Source of the DNA: Casimicrobium sp043758415 | GTDB taxonomy: Bacteria; Pseudomonadota; Gammaproteobacteria; Burkholderiales; Casimicrobiaceae | Direction of reading: 5' to 3' | Assembly (NCBI GenBank): GCA_043758415.1 | Contig: JAYVNO010000207.1 | Location: 1-64,000 of the forward strand | DNA length: 64,000 nucleotides | In this document: positions 53,286 through 62,124 of the stretch, one piece after another | Numbering within the stretch: the stretch's first letter is position 1 | How the letters are laid out: each line of letters opens with the position of its first letter | Program-made: the position numbers and the translations under genes | Notes under the pieces: model-generated | Seen by the model: only the letters and a program-made list of their open reading frames with translations | The model's database searches: none | What the model was told of the DNA's origin: nothing

Positions 53286-56070
53286 CCTAGCGCAATGCCG
53301 CGCGATGCTTGCATGCATCTCCGCTGCGGATCGTGACACGTGGGTGCGCATGGGCATGGCGTTGCACTCCGAATACCCTGGCACCGATGGCTTTGCCGCG
53401 TTCGATGCATGGAGTCAGACGGCCGAAAGCTACGACACGAAGGCAACGCGCGCTACATGGAAAAGCTACAAGCCGGGACCGGTCAAAATCGGCACGCTGA
53501 TTGATGAGGCAAAGCGGCACGGCTTCACGTTTGAAGTCGACGGGGCGAACGCACCGGCAGAATCGCCCGATGACATCGCACGGCGGAACGCTGAACGCGA
53601 GCAACGCGCGAAGATCGAGAAAGCCGCGATAGCGAAGCGGCAAGAGCAAACGGCGAAAACTGCGCAAACGGCCCTACAGGGCGCGAGCGACACCGGGACA
53701 AGCGAATACCTCGCCCGCAAGCGCTGCGGCGCGTACGGCTTGAAATTCGCCCGCGACGGGGCAGTGCTGGTGCCTATGCAGGACGGAAGCGGTGCAATCC
53801 TCAATGTGCAACGCATCCTGCCTAATGGCGAGAAGCGTTTTCTTCCGGGCGGGCGTAAGTCTGGTTTGTGGCATTGGGTAGGGGCGATACCAGCGGACAA
53901 CGATTACAACGGCCCGCTATTGATCGCGGAGGGGTACGCGACAGCGGCAAGCCTTTACGAGGCATGCGCGCTGCCGTGCGCGGTGGCGCTTGATTGCGGC
54001 AACCTGATGCGCGTCGCGCATTCCGTTCGCGGGCGATTCCCGAACGCCCGCATTGTGGTGTGTGCCGACGATGACGCAAACAACAAAACTAAACACCCAG
54101 ATGGCAGCAACCCCGGCCTGACCAAGGCGCGTGCTGCGGCGAACGGAATACGCGGCATGGTCGCAGTGCCCGCTGTGCTCCCGGATGGAATGACGGATTT
54201 CAATGATTTATCGCTGCACGCGGGCGCGCCCGCAGTCAAGGCATGCGTCACGCTCGCGCTGACCGAAAACCGATCCGCCCAAGGCACACCAGCGAACGCG
54301 CCAAACGACGATAGCGCGGATCGGTTCTCGGTCACAGAGGAAGGCGTGTTTGTCGAAGCCTATGACCCACAGTCAAAGCGTGCCTACCCGGCGCGTGTCT
54401 GCCAGTCGCTTTGGGTGCCCGCCCGCACACGCAACAGCGACGGTGGCGAATGGGGCTATCGACTCGAATTCAACGACCCGCAAGGCAAGCGCAAAGCGTG
54501 GGTGCTGCCGTCACGCATGCTCGCTGGCGAAGGAACAGACTATCGTGCACAGTTGGCATCGCTCGGCTTCGCACCACCACAGGGTCAGCGCGAGCGGCGA
54601 TGGTTGACTGACTACATCCTGTCCCGCCAAGTTGTGACGTTCGCGAAGACAGTGCGCCGTATCGGGTGGCATGATGAGCGCAACGTGTTTGTGCTGCCAG
54701 GCGAGGTGATAAAGAGCGATGAAGGCGAGCCCGTGTATCTGCAAAGCGATGGCGACCACGACCAGGCGTTTTGCAAGCGTGGCACGTTGGACACATGGCG
54801 GGCGCAAGTAGCGGCCCGCGCGGTGGGTAATTCGCGCTTGATCTTTGGGATTAGTTGCGCGCTGTCCGGGCCGCTCCTTGAACCTGCGCAACAGGCGGGG
54901 GGAGGATTCAACCTAAAAGGTGACTCGTCTGAAGGCAAGACCTCCGCGCTGCATGTAGCTGCGTCGGTATGGGGTGGGCATTCGTTTGTGCTCACGTGGC
55001 GCGCGACGGATTCAGCGTTAGAGCATGTGTGCGCGTCGCGCTGTGACACCTTCCTACCTCTCGATGAATTGAAGGAAATCGAACCTACCAAAATCGGGGC
55101 GGTCGCCCTTATGATTGGTAACGGCGCTGGGAAATCGCGTAGCAATCAGGGCGGCCCCAACAGGCATCGGCATGAATGGCGAGTACATTACCTGTTGATC
55201 GGTGAAATCAGCGTTCAGGATCACATCCGCGAAGGCAATGGCAACGTTCACGCTGGGCATGAAGTCCGGGTTCCAGATATTTCATCGAACGCGGGCGTAG
55301 GGCTCGGCATCTTCGAGCAACTACATGGAGACGCGGACGGCAAAGCGTTTTCGCAAACGCTGGCCAACGAGACTCGCAATCACTTCGGACACGCTGGGCC
55401 CGACTTTGTGCGCTGGCTTTTCAAGTATGCGGACAGACTCGACGAGGGCATTCGCGAACAGGTAAAGCGCGTAAGCGGGGAGATTGGCCCAGCGGGTGCG
55501 TCGCACCAAGTGGCACGCGTTGCGGATCGCTTCGCATTGGTAGCGGTTGCGGGCGAGTTGGCTACTAAGGCGGGGATCACGGGATGGGAGAAGGGCGAGG
55601 CCACCCATGCGGCGCGGGCGTGTTTGAACGCATGGATTGATGCGCGCGGCGGGCTACAAAACCGCGAATCGATGGAGGCGGTATCTCACGTGCGCAAGAT
55701 GATCGCGGCGCACGGTCGCGGGCGATACATCGCATGGGAGCGAACCAACGATAGCAAGGCCCCAACGTGCCTAACGCGCTCGGCTGGCGACGCAAGCTGG
55801 CTGTTGCCGGCGGTGTTGTCGAATACGAGAATTACAACTCCACGGGCGACGGCGGACGCGAGGTCGAGTACGTTCATGAGCGCAGCTTGTTTCGACAAGA
55901 ATTCTGTCTTGGTAAGGACGAGAAATTCGTGTTGGCGATACTCAAGGCGCGCGGATATTTGCGCTTCAACAACGGGGCGCAACACACTTGCGGTGCGTCT
56001 ACCGGGCATGGATGACAAGAAGCTGGCACAGTGCATCGTGATCACGTCGGCCATACTTTCCGATGATTGA
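53272..56070 (+). CDS. TOPRIM primase - DUF927 helicase
   Basis: 932 residues; replicates the element. N-terminal PriCT_2 domain (ADRDTWVRMGMALHSEYP), a TOPRIM domain (LLIAEGYATAASLYEAC, VVCADDDAN), then a DUF927 ATPase with Walker A GDSSEGKT (about 550-557) and a polar LPLDELKEI box. Residues about 830-904 read as nonsense in this frame; the next frame there gives NALGWRRKLAVAGGVVEYEN and so on, which fits the DUF927 tail, and the original frame resumes at LAVRLPGMDDKK. So one base seems lost near 55759 and one gained near 55985. Confidence 0.85.
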   Translation: MRPPDLAQCRAMLACISAADRDTWVRMGMALHSEYPGTDGFAAFDAWSQTAESYDTKATRATWKSYKPGPVKIGTLIDEAKRHGFTFEVDGANAPAESPDDIARRNAEREQRAKIEKAAIAKRQEQTAKTAQTALQGASDTGTSEYLARKRCGAYGLKFARDGAVLVPMQDGSGAILNVQRILPNGEKRFLPGGRKSGLWHWVGAIPADNDYNGPLLIAEGYATAASLYEACALPCAVALDCGNLMRVAHSVRGRFPNARIVVCADDDANNKTKHPDGSNPGLTKARAAANGIRGMVAVPAVLPDGMTDFNDLSLHAGAPAVKACVTLALTENRSAQGTPANAPNDDSADRFSVTEEGVFVEAYDPQSKRAYPARVCQSLWVPARTRNSDGGEWGYRLEFNDPQGKRKAWVLPSRMLAGEGTDYRAQLASLGFAPPQGQRERRWLTDYILSRQVVTFAKTVRRIGWHDERNVFVLPGEVIKSDEGEPVYLQSDGDHDQAFCKRGTLDTWRAQVAARAVGNSRLIFGISCALSGPLLEPAQQAGGGFNLKGDSSEGKTSALHVAASVWGGHSFVLTWRATDSALEHVCASRCDTFLPLDELKEIEPTKIGAVALMIGNGAGKSRSNQGGPNRHRHEWRVHYLLIGEISVQDHIREGNGNVHAGHEVRVPDISSNAGVGLGIFEQLHGDADGKAFSQTLANETRNHFGHAGPDFVRWLFKYADRLDEGIREQVKRVSGEIGPAGASHQVARVADRFALVAVAGELATKAGITGWEKGEATHAARACLNAWIDARGGLQNRESMEAVSHVRKMIAAHGRGRYIAWERTNDSKAPTCLTRSAGDASWLLPAVLSNTRITTPRATADARSSTFMSAACFDKNSVLVRTRNSCWRYSRRADICASTTGRNTLAVRLPGMDDKKLAQCIVITSAILSDD

Positions 56071-56107
56071 GGCCATGCGCACCGCGCCTGCGTTGAGGCA
56101 ACGCGCT

Positions 56108-56160
56108 GGTGTTAGCGTGTTTGCGTGAAACGGTGTGCGTGTTCGCGTGTGCGTGCGAAC
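56108..56160. repeat. Iteron-like GTGTTNGCGTG repeats
   Basis: GTGTTAGCGTG (56109), GTGTTTGCGTG (56117) and GTGTTCGCGTG (56139), then an inverse partner (GCGTGCGAAC). They lie just after the primase gene, in a 377-base gap without other genes, where P4-like elements often keep the replication origin. Confidence 0.5.
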
Positions 56161-56447
56161 ACCAAGAGCCTCTTGCAGTAAGGCTTGCAGGCCGATATTG
56201 ATGGTTGTTAGCACGTTAGCGGTGCGAATAAGGCGGAGCGGGAGCGCGGGCGCGGGTGGCGCGCTGCGCCATGAAAAATATTGCGCGCAATTGCACTGCA
56301 AAGGATGTGAGCGAACGCTTGCCATTTGGTTGACCGGGCAAGGTCGTCCGCCAAAGCGAGTTGACGACGCTACACCACACAGGGCACACTGTCACGCATT
56401 CAAGTTGCACCGTGAAATCGCGGCGCGCTACTTTTTTGGAGCGAATC

Positions 56448-56996
56448 ATGTTGCGATTTTTGTGGGCTTTCACTATCGTGGTCGCAGCTCCATCGATGGG
56501 TCAAACGATCTACAATTGCTCCGATGCCAACGGGCGACTTGCGCTTCAAGACATGCCTTGCGTGGGCGGCGAGAGGCGGCAAGTTAGTCCCGCGTCGGGC
56601 AGCGACGAAAAGCCTACGGCAAACACCAGCAAGATAGTGGACGCGGCGAGACCCGACGCGGGCAACGACCTTGACCTCTTGCGCAACAGCGTTGGTAAAG
56701 ACGCCGCGGCTCGTAAATTCAAAGATGCTGACTATGAAATCGGCGTTTACAACCAACGCATTAACAACTTTCCGATCTATCGCGCAACAACGCTTAAACA
56801 GCGGGCAAAGTATTACAACTGCGGCACGGCAAAATACCCGATGTTGTGCGAAGACATGGACAACTATCGCGCCGTCGACGCCGAACTCAGCGTCGAACTC
56901 AACCATATGCGCGACATGCGCACCAACACTGAAGCCGTTAAACGTGCCGCCAACAAAGAGCACTTCGCCATCACAAAGAAATGGCTGGATGAATAA
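56448..56996 (+). CDS. Exported DUF4124-like protein 2
   Basis: 182 residues. Signal peptide to about MGQ (residue 18), then IYNCSDANGRLALQDMPCVGG as in the DUF4124-like protein at 51085, then a helical coil with CGTAKYPMLCEDMDNYRAVD. Same plan and length as protein 1 but low identity, so an old duplicate. No role known. Confidence 0.7.
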   Translation: MLRFLWAFTIVVAAPSMGQTIYNCSDANGRLALQDMPCVGGERRQVSPASGSDEKPTANTSKIVDAARPDAGNDLDLLRNSVGKDAAARKFKDADYEIGVYNQRINNFPIYRATTLKQRAKYYNCGTAKYPMLCEDMDNYRAVDAELSVELNHMRDMRTNTEAVKRAANKEHFAITKKWLDE

Positions 56997-57211
56997 CTCA
57001 CGTTGCGCCGCTGCGCGAAGTGTGCGCGGTTCGTCGATTGGATGATTGTCGGGTTCAGTGGCAGCAATGCGATCCCCAAACTGGGTAGGTTCTCCCCGCC
57101 CCCTCCCCATCATCCGAGGGTAATTCGCACCCCGATTGCGCTCTATTTTTTTCACCTTTTAGGGTGAGGGTTGTGTTGTGAACGCTAACCCATGAAGGGA
57201 TAGTCTTGGGA
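56997..57211. other. Intergenic near the right island end
   Basis: No gene. Contains a short pyrimidine-rich block (near 57090-57110) and the weak tRNA-Ser-like stretch near 57124-57139. The plus strand near 57150-57175 is T-rich and AT-rich compared with the flanks. Confidence 0.4.
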
Positions 57212-57233
57212 TTGGGGGTATTTTTGGGGGTAT
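57212..57233. repeat. TTGGGGGTA-N5-GGGGGTAT, far copy
   Basis: Same motif as 49326-49348 (there with six bases between the two G blocks). It gives the best sign of the right-hand end of the island. Confidence 0.6.
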
Positions 57234-57239
57234 GTGCAA

Positions 57240-57640
57240 TCGCGCGAACGTCGCAGCGCGCCTATCCGTAGGGCACAGCGCGAATGATGTGAATGTCCGA
57301 TCCCATCCAGTGAGGCACTTGCCCAGAGCTAGCCCGTCGTGAGAAGCCTTCACATCACGCCAGACCCCGGACGCATGAGCGGCACGCCCTGCTGTATGGA
57401 TGGGGTTCACGCAACGCTGGTTGCTGCTAGCGCTTAACGATTGAACCGGTTCGCGGCCTACGGGCCAGTAGGCGTCGCTTTTCCGGTTTAGAGTGCGGCA
57501 AGAGCGCAAATCGGGTGAAAGCGCTACGCTGGGGGTGGGTCGCATCCGAAGCAACGTCCCGTTGGCGCGCTGCGACGGAGTTGTGGCCCAACGACGTCCA
57601 AAGCGGCGTGATGGAAGTGTAAGCAACTTTATATTGTAAC
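57240..57640. other. Unclassified structured block
   Basis: About 400 bases, GC-rich with several small stems. A 155-codon frame on the minus strand (57159-57626) covers it, but it is Arg/Ser/Pro-rich, has no ribosome site and no protein-like pattern, so I do not call a gene. I do not recognise an RNA family. Confidence 0.35.
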
Positions 57641-57666
57641 GACCATTTAATCAGGGCAAAGCGCTG

Positions 57667-57745
57667 GTTTATGCATAAAGTCGAGTATGTGCAAAGGCGG
57701 GCGGACGCCCCTATTGGATGGGGTTTTCACGTTAGAGTTGTAGCA
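57667..57745. repeat. Dispersed intergenic repeat, copy 2
   Basis: Begins GGTTTATGCATAAAGTCG and ends CGTTAGAGTTGTAGC; inner stems (GGGCGGACGCCC, CCCCTATTGGATGGGG) differ from copy 1 at 14758-14835. Confidence 0.55.
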
Positions 57746-57833
57746 AGAAATTCGCGATTTTTATTGCCGCGTCGGCGCCATTGGCGGTCGCAATCATCGC
57801 AAAATACAGTGCCTGAATGAGGGAGAAGAATTT

Positions 57834-59072
57834 GTGACCAGCGCAGCAAATATCGACGTCAATGGCCGTTCGTACCGCGTGCCCAATGCACCCAATGCAC
57901 CCACTGTCGTCGTCTGCGTTGACGGCTGCGAACCGGACTATCTGGCGCAAGCGGTCGCCACACGCCACATGCCGTGGCTGAAGCGCACGCTGGCAGAAGG
58001 CACCGGGCTCATCGCCGAATGCGTGGTGCCGACTTTTACCAATCCCAATAATCTGTCGATTGTCACAGGCGCGCCACCGTCGGTGCATGGCATCTGCGGC
58101 AACTACCTGTTTGACACCGCCACCGGCACCGAGGTCATGATGAACGACGCCAAGTGGCTTCGCGCTCCGACCCTACTTGCAGCGCTCGCCGATGCGGGCA
58201 AATCGCTCGCCGTGATTACGGCCAAGGACAAGTTGCGCAAATTGCTGGGCCACAAAATGAAGGGCATTTGTTTCTCTTCCGAGAAGGCCGATCAGGTAAC
58301 GATGGCCGAGAACGGAATCGACGACATCCTGGCGCGCGTCGGCATGCCCGTACCCAGCGTTTATAGCGCTGAGTTGTCGGAATTTGTGTTCGCTGCGGGT
58401 GTGCAGTTAATGCAGAGCCAGCGGCCTGATGTGATGTATCTGTCGACCACCGACTACGTGCAGCACAAACACGCACCGGGCACCGACGGCGCCAACGCGT
58501 TCTACGCAATGATGGATAGCTACATGGCACAGCTTGAGTTGATGGGCTGCGTAATCGCGCTCACCGCCGATCACGGCATGAACGCCAAGGTCAAGCTGGA
58601 TGGAACGCCCGATGTGATCTACCTTCAAGATTGGTTTGATGGCTGGCTCGGTGCCGCGGTGGCGCGCGTGATCCTGCCAATCACCGATCCCTACGTGGTG
58701 CATCACGGCGCATTAGGATCGTTTGCTACGGTTTATCTGCCGGCAGCTGTTGACCTTCAGCAAGCCTGCGCCAGGGTCGCATCGATTCGCGGCATGAAGT
58801 CTGTGATGACACGCACCGACGCCGCGCAAAAATTCGAACTTCCGGAGGATCGAATGGGTGATCTGGTCGTCGTCTCCGAGCGTTTCACGGTGATTGGTAC
58901 TTCAGCGTCGAAACATGATTTGTCCGGCCTGGATGTGCCGCTGCGCTCACATGGCGGTGTAAGCGAGCAGCGTGTGCCCCTGATAGTGAATCGCAAATTG
59001 CCGGGACTGGATATGAGCCGTCGATTCCGCAATTTCGATGCGTTCGATCTGGTGCTCAACTATGCGCAGTAG
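57834..59072 (+). CDS. phnA: Phosphonoacetate hydrolase
   Basis: Splits phosphonoacetate into acetate and phosphate; last step of 2-aminoethylphosphonate use. 412 residues, alkaline-phosphatase fold. Metal and nucleophile residues can be seen: VVCVDGCEPDY (Asp), PTFTNPNNLSIVTG (Thr), TDYVQHKHAPG (Asp, His), TADHGMN (Asp, His) and the late RSHGGVSEQ (His). GTG start with AGGGAGA upstream. The next gene encodes the dehydrogenase that makes its substrate. Confidence 0.92.
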   Translation: MTSAANIDVNGRSYRVPNAPNAPTVVVCVDGCEPDYLAQAVATRHMPWLKRTLAEGTGLIAECVVPTFTNPNNLSIVTGAPPSVHGICGNYLFDTATGTEVMMNDAKWLRAPTLLAALADAGKSLAVITAKDKLRKLLGHKMKGICFSSEKADQVTMAENGIDDILARVGMPVPSVYSAELSEFVFAAGVQLMQSQRPDVMYLSTTDYVQHKHAPGTDGANAFYAMMDSYMAQLELMGCVIALTADHGMNAKVKLDGTPDVIYLQDWFDGWLGAAVARVILPITDPYVVHHGALGSFATVYLPAAVDLQQACARVASIRGMKSVMTRTDAAQKFELPEDRMGDLVVVSERFTVIGTSASKHDLSGLDVPLRSHGGVSEQRVPLIVNRKLPGLDMSRRFRNFDAFDLVLNYAQ

Positions 59073-59272
59073 CGGGGGTAGGGTGGCGAGTTTTGCAAAT
59101 GCGCCGTGCCCACCAAACCGTGGCCAGTCGATCCTTTCTGGAATGGCAACGTCCGGGTGGGCGCGGCAAAGCAGGCTTGCGACAAGCGTGTCGCGCCACC
59201 CTACGGAATTCGACTCTGCGTAATCGGTGTATCGGGCGGCAAGCATGATCGAACAATTCTTCGCGACAATCA

Positions 59273-59415
59273 AGGGCACTTCTAGAAATTCATTTTTCGG
59301 GATGAAATGCAAGGCGCACGGCGCGCAGCAACCGGAATGTACGCCCTGGTACATGAGTTGCGAGCACTGTGCAACGCCGCAGTTCGCCCGACAAATGAAT
59401 TTATAGGAGCGCCCT
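59273..59415. repeat. 143-base element with imperfect terminal inverted repeats
   Basis: AGGGCACTTCTAGAAATTCA (59273) is the near reverse complement of TGAATTTATAGGAGCGCCCT (to 59415), with 21 of about 25 positions matching along the arms. No coding potential. Its right arm holds AGGAG 20 bases before the phnY start. May be a MITE or a dispersed regulatory element. Confidence 0.5.
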
Positions 59416-59427
59416 CAACTGAATGCA

Positions 59428-60819
59428 ATGCGGCTCGTTGGTCGCAGAGTCGGCGCTGATCGCAGCGGGGATCGTGCGATCGCGGTGCATAACCCGTACA
59501 CCGAAAAGCAGATCGGAACCGTGCCGAAAGCGACGCTCGAGGAGGTGCGCGGCACCTATGCCGCGATGCACGCCTACCGGTCGACACTCACGCGCTTTGA
59601 CCGAGCCGCCATTCTCAACCGCGCAGCGGACATCGCGAAGCGACGACAAGCTGAAATTGCCCGGCTGATTTCCGCTGAGGCTGGTCTCTGCGTGAAAGAC
59701 GCCGTATACGAGGCCGGTCGCGTGAGCGACGTTTTTCTGTTCGGTGCCAACGAAGTGCTTAAGGATGACGGCCAGATTTTCAGTTGCGATTTGACACATC
59801 ACGGCAAGAAGCGGCGCGTCTTTACGCAGCGCTCACCGCTACTGGGCGTCATCACGGCCATCACGCCGTTCAATCACCCGATGAATCAGGTGGCGCACAA
59901 AGTGGTGCCGAGCGTGGCGACCAATAATCGCATGCTGTTGAAGCCATCGGAGAAAGTACCATTTTCGGCCATCCTGCTGGCGGACTTTCTGTATGAAGCG
60001 GGCTTGCCGCCGGAAATGCTCAGCGTGATTACCGGAGACCCTCGCGAAATTGCGGATGAGCTGCTCACGAACGTTCACGTTGATCTGATTACGTTCACGG
60101 GCGGAGTTTCGATTGGCAAATACATTGCTAGTAAAGCGGGCTATCGGCGCATCGTGCTGGAGCTGGGCGGCAACGACCCCATTATCGTGATGGAAGACGC
60201 CGACATCGACGAGGCGTCAACACTTGCGGTGCAGGGATCCTACAAAAATTCCGGCCAGCGCTGTACTGCGATCAAGCGTATGCTGGTGCATGAATCGGTC
60301 GCCAATGAGTTTGTTGAGCAGGTGGTGGCCAAGACTCGTACGTGGTCTTACGGCGACCCCTCCGATCCCAAACTCGACATGGGCGCGGTGATTGATGAGC
60401 CTGCCGAGCAGCGCTTCGAATCTCGTGTCAATGAAGCCATCGCGCAGGGCGCAAAACTACTGGCGGGCAATGTTCGTCGCGGCGCACTGTACTCGCCAAC
60501 GGTGCTTGATCAGGTGCGACCCGAGATGACCGTTGTGATGCAGGAGACCTTCGGTCCGGTGTCACCCATCATTCGCATCGCGGACGGAACCGCATACGGG
60601 TTGTCCAGCGCCGTATGCACTAATCGTCTTGACTACATCACGCGCTTCGTCAGCGATCTTGAAGTCGGTACGGTGAACGTGCGCGAGGTGCCCGGCTATC
60701 GGCTTGAGTTAACCCCGTTCGGTGGTATCAAGGACTCCGGGCTTGGCTACAAGGAAGGCGTGCAGGAGGCCATCAAAAGCTTCACCAATATCAAAACGTA
60801 TTCGCTGCCGTGGGTGTAG
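59428..60819 (+). CDS. phnY: Phosphonoacetaldehyde dehydrogenase
   Basis: NAD-dependent aldehyde dehydrogenase that makes phosphonoacetate. 463 residues. Catalytic Cys279 in NSGQRCTAIKR and Glu245 in LELGGNDP; TPFNHPMNQVAHKVVPS and QETFGPVSPIIRI are typical. It lies 355 bases after phnA; no phnW transaminase is in the window. The substrate is inferred from phnA. The gap before it also has an 11-base inverted repeat GTAGGGTGGCG (59079) / CGCCACCCTAC (59194). Confidence 0.88.
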   Translation: MRLVGRRVGADRSGDRAIAVHNPYTEKQIGTVPKATLEEVRGTYAAMHAYRSTLTRFDRAAILNRAADIAKRRQAEIARLISAEAGLCVKDAVYEAGRVSDVFLFGANEVLKDDGQIFSCDLTHHGKKRRVFTQRSPLLGVITAITPFNHPMNQVAHKVVPSVATNNRMLLKPSEKVPFSAILLADFLYEAGLPPEMLSVITGDPREIADELLTNVHVDLITFTGGVSIGKYIASKAGYRRIVLELGGNDPIIVMEDADIDEASTLAVQGSYKNSGQRCTAIKRMLVHESVANEFVEQVVAKTRTWSYGDPSDPKLDMGAVIDEPAEQRFESRVNEAIAQGAKLLAGNVRRGALYSPTVLDQVRPEMTVVMQETFGPVSPIIRIADGTAYGLSSAVCTNRLDYITRFVSDLEVGTVNVREVPGYRLELTPFGGIKDSGLGYKEGVQEAIKSFTNIKTYSLPWV

Positions 60820-60871
60820 AGTCATGTGGTTGTGCCTTCAGAAAGCGCTGAACAAATTCAGTCCACTGCTA

Positions 60872-60972
60872 AACCGGCGAAGGCCGGTAGCCACGCCCTT
60901 AAGCGTTATCAACCACCTGCGCCGGGCGTGGACCCCGGCCCGATGTCACTCCGGTGCAGACCGGGGCGGGTT
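60872..60972. repeat. Dispersed hairpin repeat
   Basis: CCGGCGAAGGCCGG and CTCCGGTGCAGACCGGGGCGGG with GTGGACCCCGGCCC between; same type as 48063-48170. Confidence 0.5.
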
Positions 60973-61046
60973 GGCCATTTGTTCAGTACTTCCATGAATC
61001 TCGGCGTCACTTCGACTTCGCGCGACGCGCTTAGCGCATCAACGCC

Positions 61047-61888
61047 GTGACGCTAACGTGGCCAATTATCGCCATCGTGTTGTTCGGCGCGCTGCTGCAT
61101 GCAAGCTGGAACGTGATGGTGAAGTCAAGCACCGACAAGGCGCTCGACACTGCACTCATTCATTTGCTCGGCTCGTTCATCGCGCTGCCGCTGGTATTGA
61201 TCATTGGTTGGCCGCCGGCCGCCGCGTGGCCGTACATCGTGACCTCGGTCATCATTCACATTGCTTACTACGTTGCCTTGACGGGGCGTACAAGCACGGT
61301 GACATGGGACTGACCTACCCGTTGATGCGCGGCGCGGCACCTTTGCTGGTGGCGCTTTCGGCAGCGTTTACCTTCAACGAACCGGTGTCGTTACTGGCGT
61401 GGGCTGGCGTGATCGGTATCTGCGCGGGCGTGCTGGTGCTCGGCTTGAGTGGCCACGCGCTCGACAATCGGCGAGCGACGTATTTCGCTTTGGCAAATGC
61501 CGTGGTGATCGCTGCATACACCGTCGTTGATGCGCTGGGCGCACGCGCGTCCGGCAACGCGTTGCAATACGTCGTGGCGCTGTTCGTGTTGGATGGCTGG
61601 CCGTTCGCGGCGATGGTGTTGGCACGACGCGGTCGCGCTGCGTGGCCGTATGCGAAGGCGCAGTGGCCGATGGCGATGGGCGGCGCGTTAGCGTCGCTTG
61701 GCTCCTACGGGATCGCGCTGTGGGCCATGACTCGCGCGCCGGTTGCAACGGTTGCCGCGCTGCGCGAGACGTCGGTGTTGTTCGCCGCGTTACTCGGAAG
61801 CTGGTTGCTGAAGGAAAAATTTACGCCGCGTCGCGCGCTCGGTACCTGCGTGATTGTGGGCGGCGTAATGGCGTTGCGGCTGGGTTAA
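61047..61888 (+). pseudogene. EamA/DMT-type permease gene, frameshifted
   Basis: Full length about 280 residues with ten membrane helices if one base is restored. Part 1 (61047-61313) starts WPIIAIVLFGALLHASWNVMVK and reads to YYVALTG. Part 2 continues AYKHGDMGLTYPLMRGAAPL to the stop at 61888. The break is in ACGGGGCG near 61290: one more G gives T-G-A-Y-K-H, as in intact family members. Recent inactivation, phase variation or an assembly error are all possible. Substrate unknown; it follows the phn genes. Confidence 0.8.
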
Positions 61889-62124
61889 ATTTACGGAGCA
61901 GCTTTGCGATGTAATGACGGCGTTGCGGGGGTTAGCGACAGCTTATGCGAAAAGTCGATAAACAGCTCATTTGCGCTTTATGCCCTGTGCAATGGACGTT
62001 TTAGAGAAAAGTTGATAAGCCGATTGAGCAGCGCAAAACTCGACGGTGAGTCGCAAAAATAGCGCTGGCTTAACCGTGACGACGATGCGTATTCTGAAGC
62101 AAGTCCTACGGAGAAATTGCTGAG
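61889..62124. other. Intergenic before the DMGDH-like gene
   Basis: AT-rich with AAAAGTCGATAA (near 61952) and AAAAGTTGATAAG, short sequences also found in the other AT-rich intergenic repeats. ACGGAGA lies just before the gene at 62125. No gene seen. Confidence 0.4.

Larger units (their letters stand above)
49124..57240. mobile_element. P4-like satellite or genomic island at tRNA-Ser
   Basis: Integrase next to a tRNA 3' end, then small unknown genes, AlpA regulator, TOPRIM/DUF927 primase-helicase and iteron-like DNA; no capsid, tail or conjugation genes. The far end is placed by a second copy of the TTGGGGGTA-N5/6-GGGGGTAT motif (49326-49348 and 57212-57233). A weak partial match to the tRNA T arm (ATTCGCACCCCGATTG near 57124-57139) may be a degraded att site. 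The exact right end is not proven. Confidence 0.7.

Noticed and set aside
57124..57139. Certain attR site
   Set aside because: Only about 12 of 14 bases match the tRNA-Ser T arm and no CCA end follows; it is mentioned only as a possible degraded site.
49215..57240. Complete prophage
   Set aside because: No terminase, capsid, portal, tail or lysis genes; only integration, control and replication genes plus unknowns.
57159..57626. 155-codon minus-strand frame
   Set aside because: Arg/Ser/Pro-rich, no ribosome site, crosses the island end motif and has no protein-like pattern.
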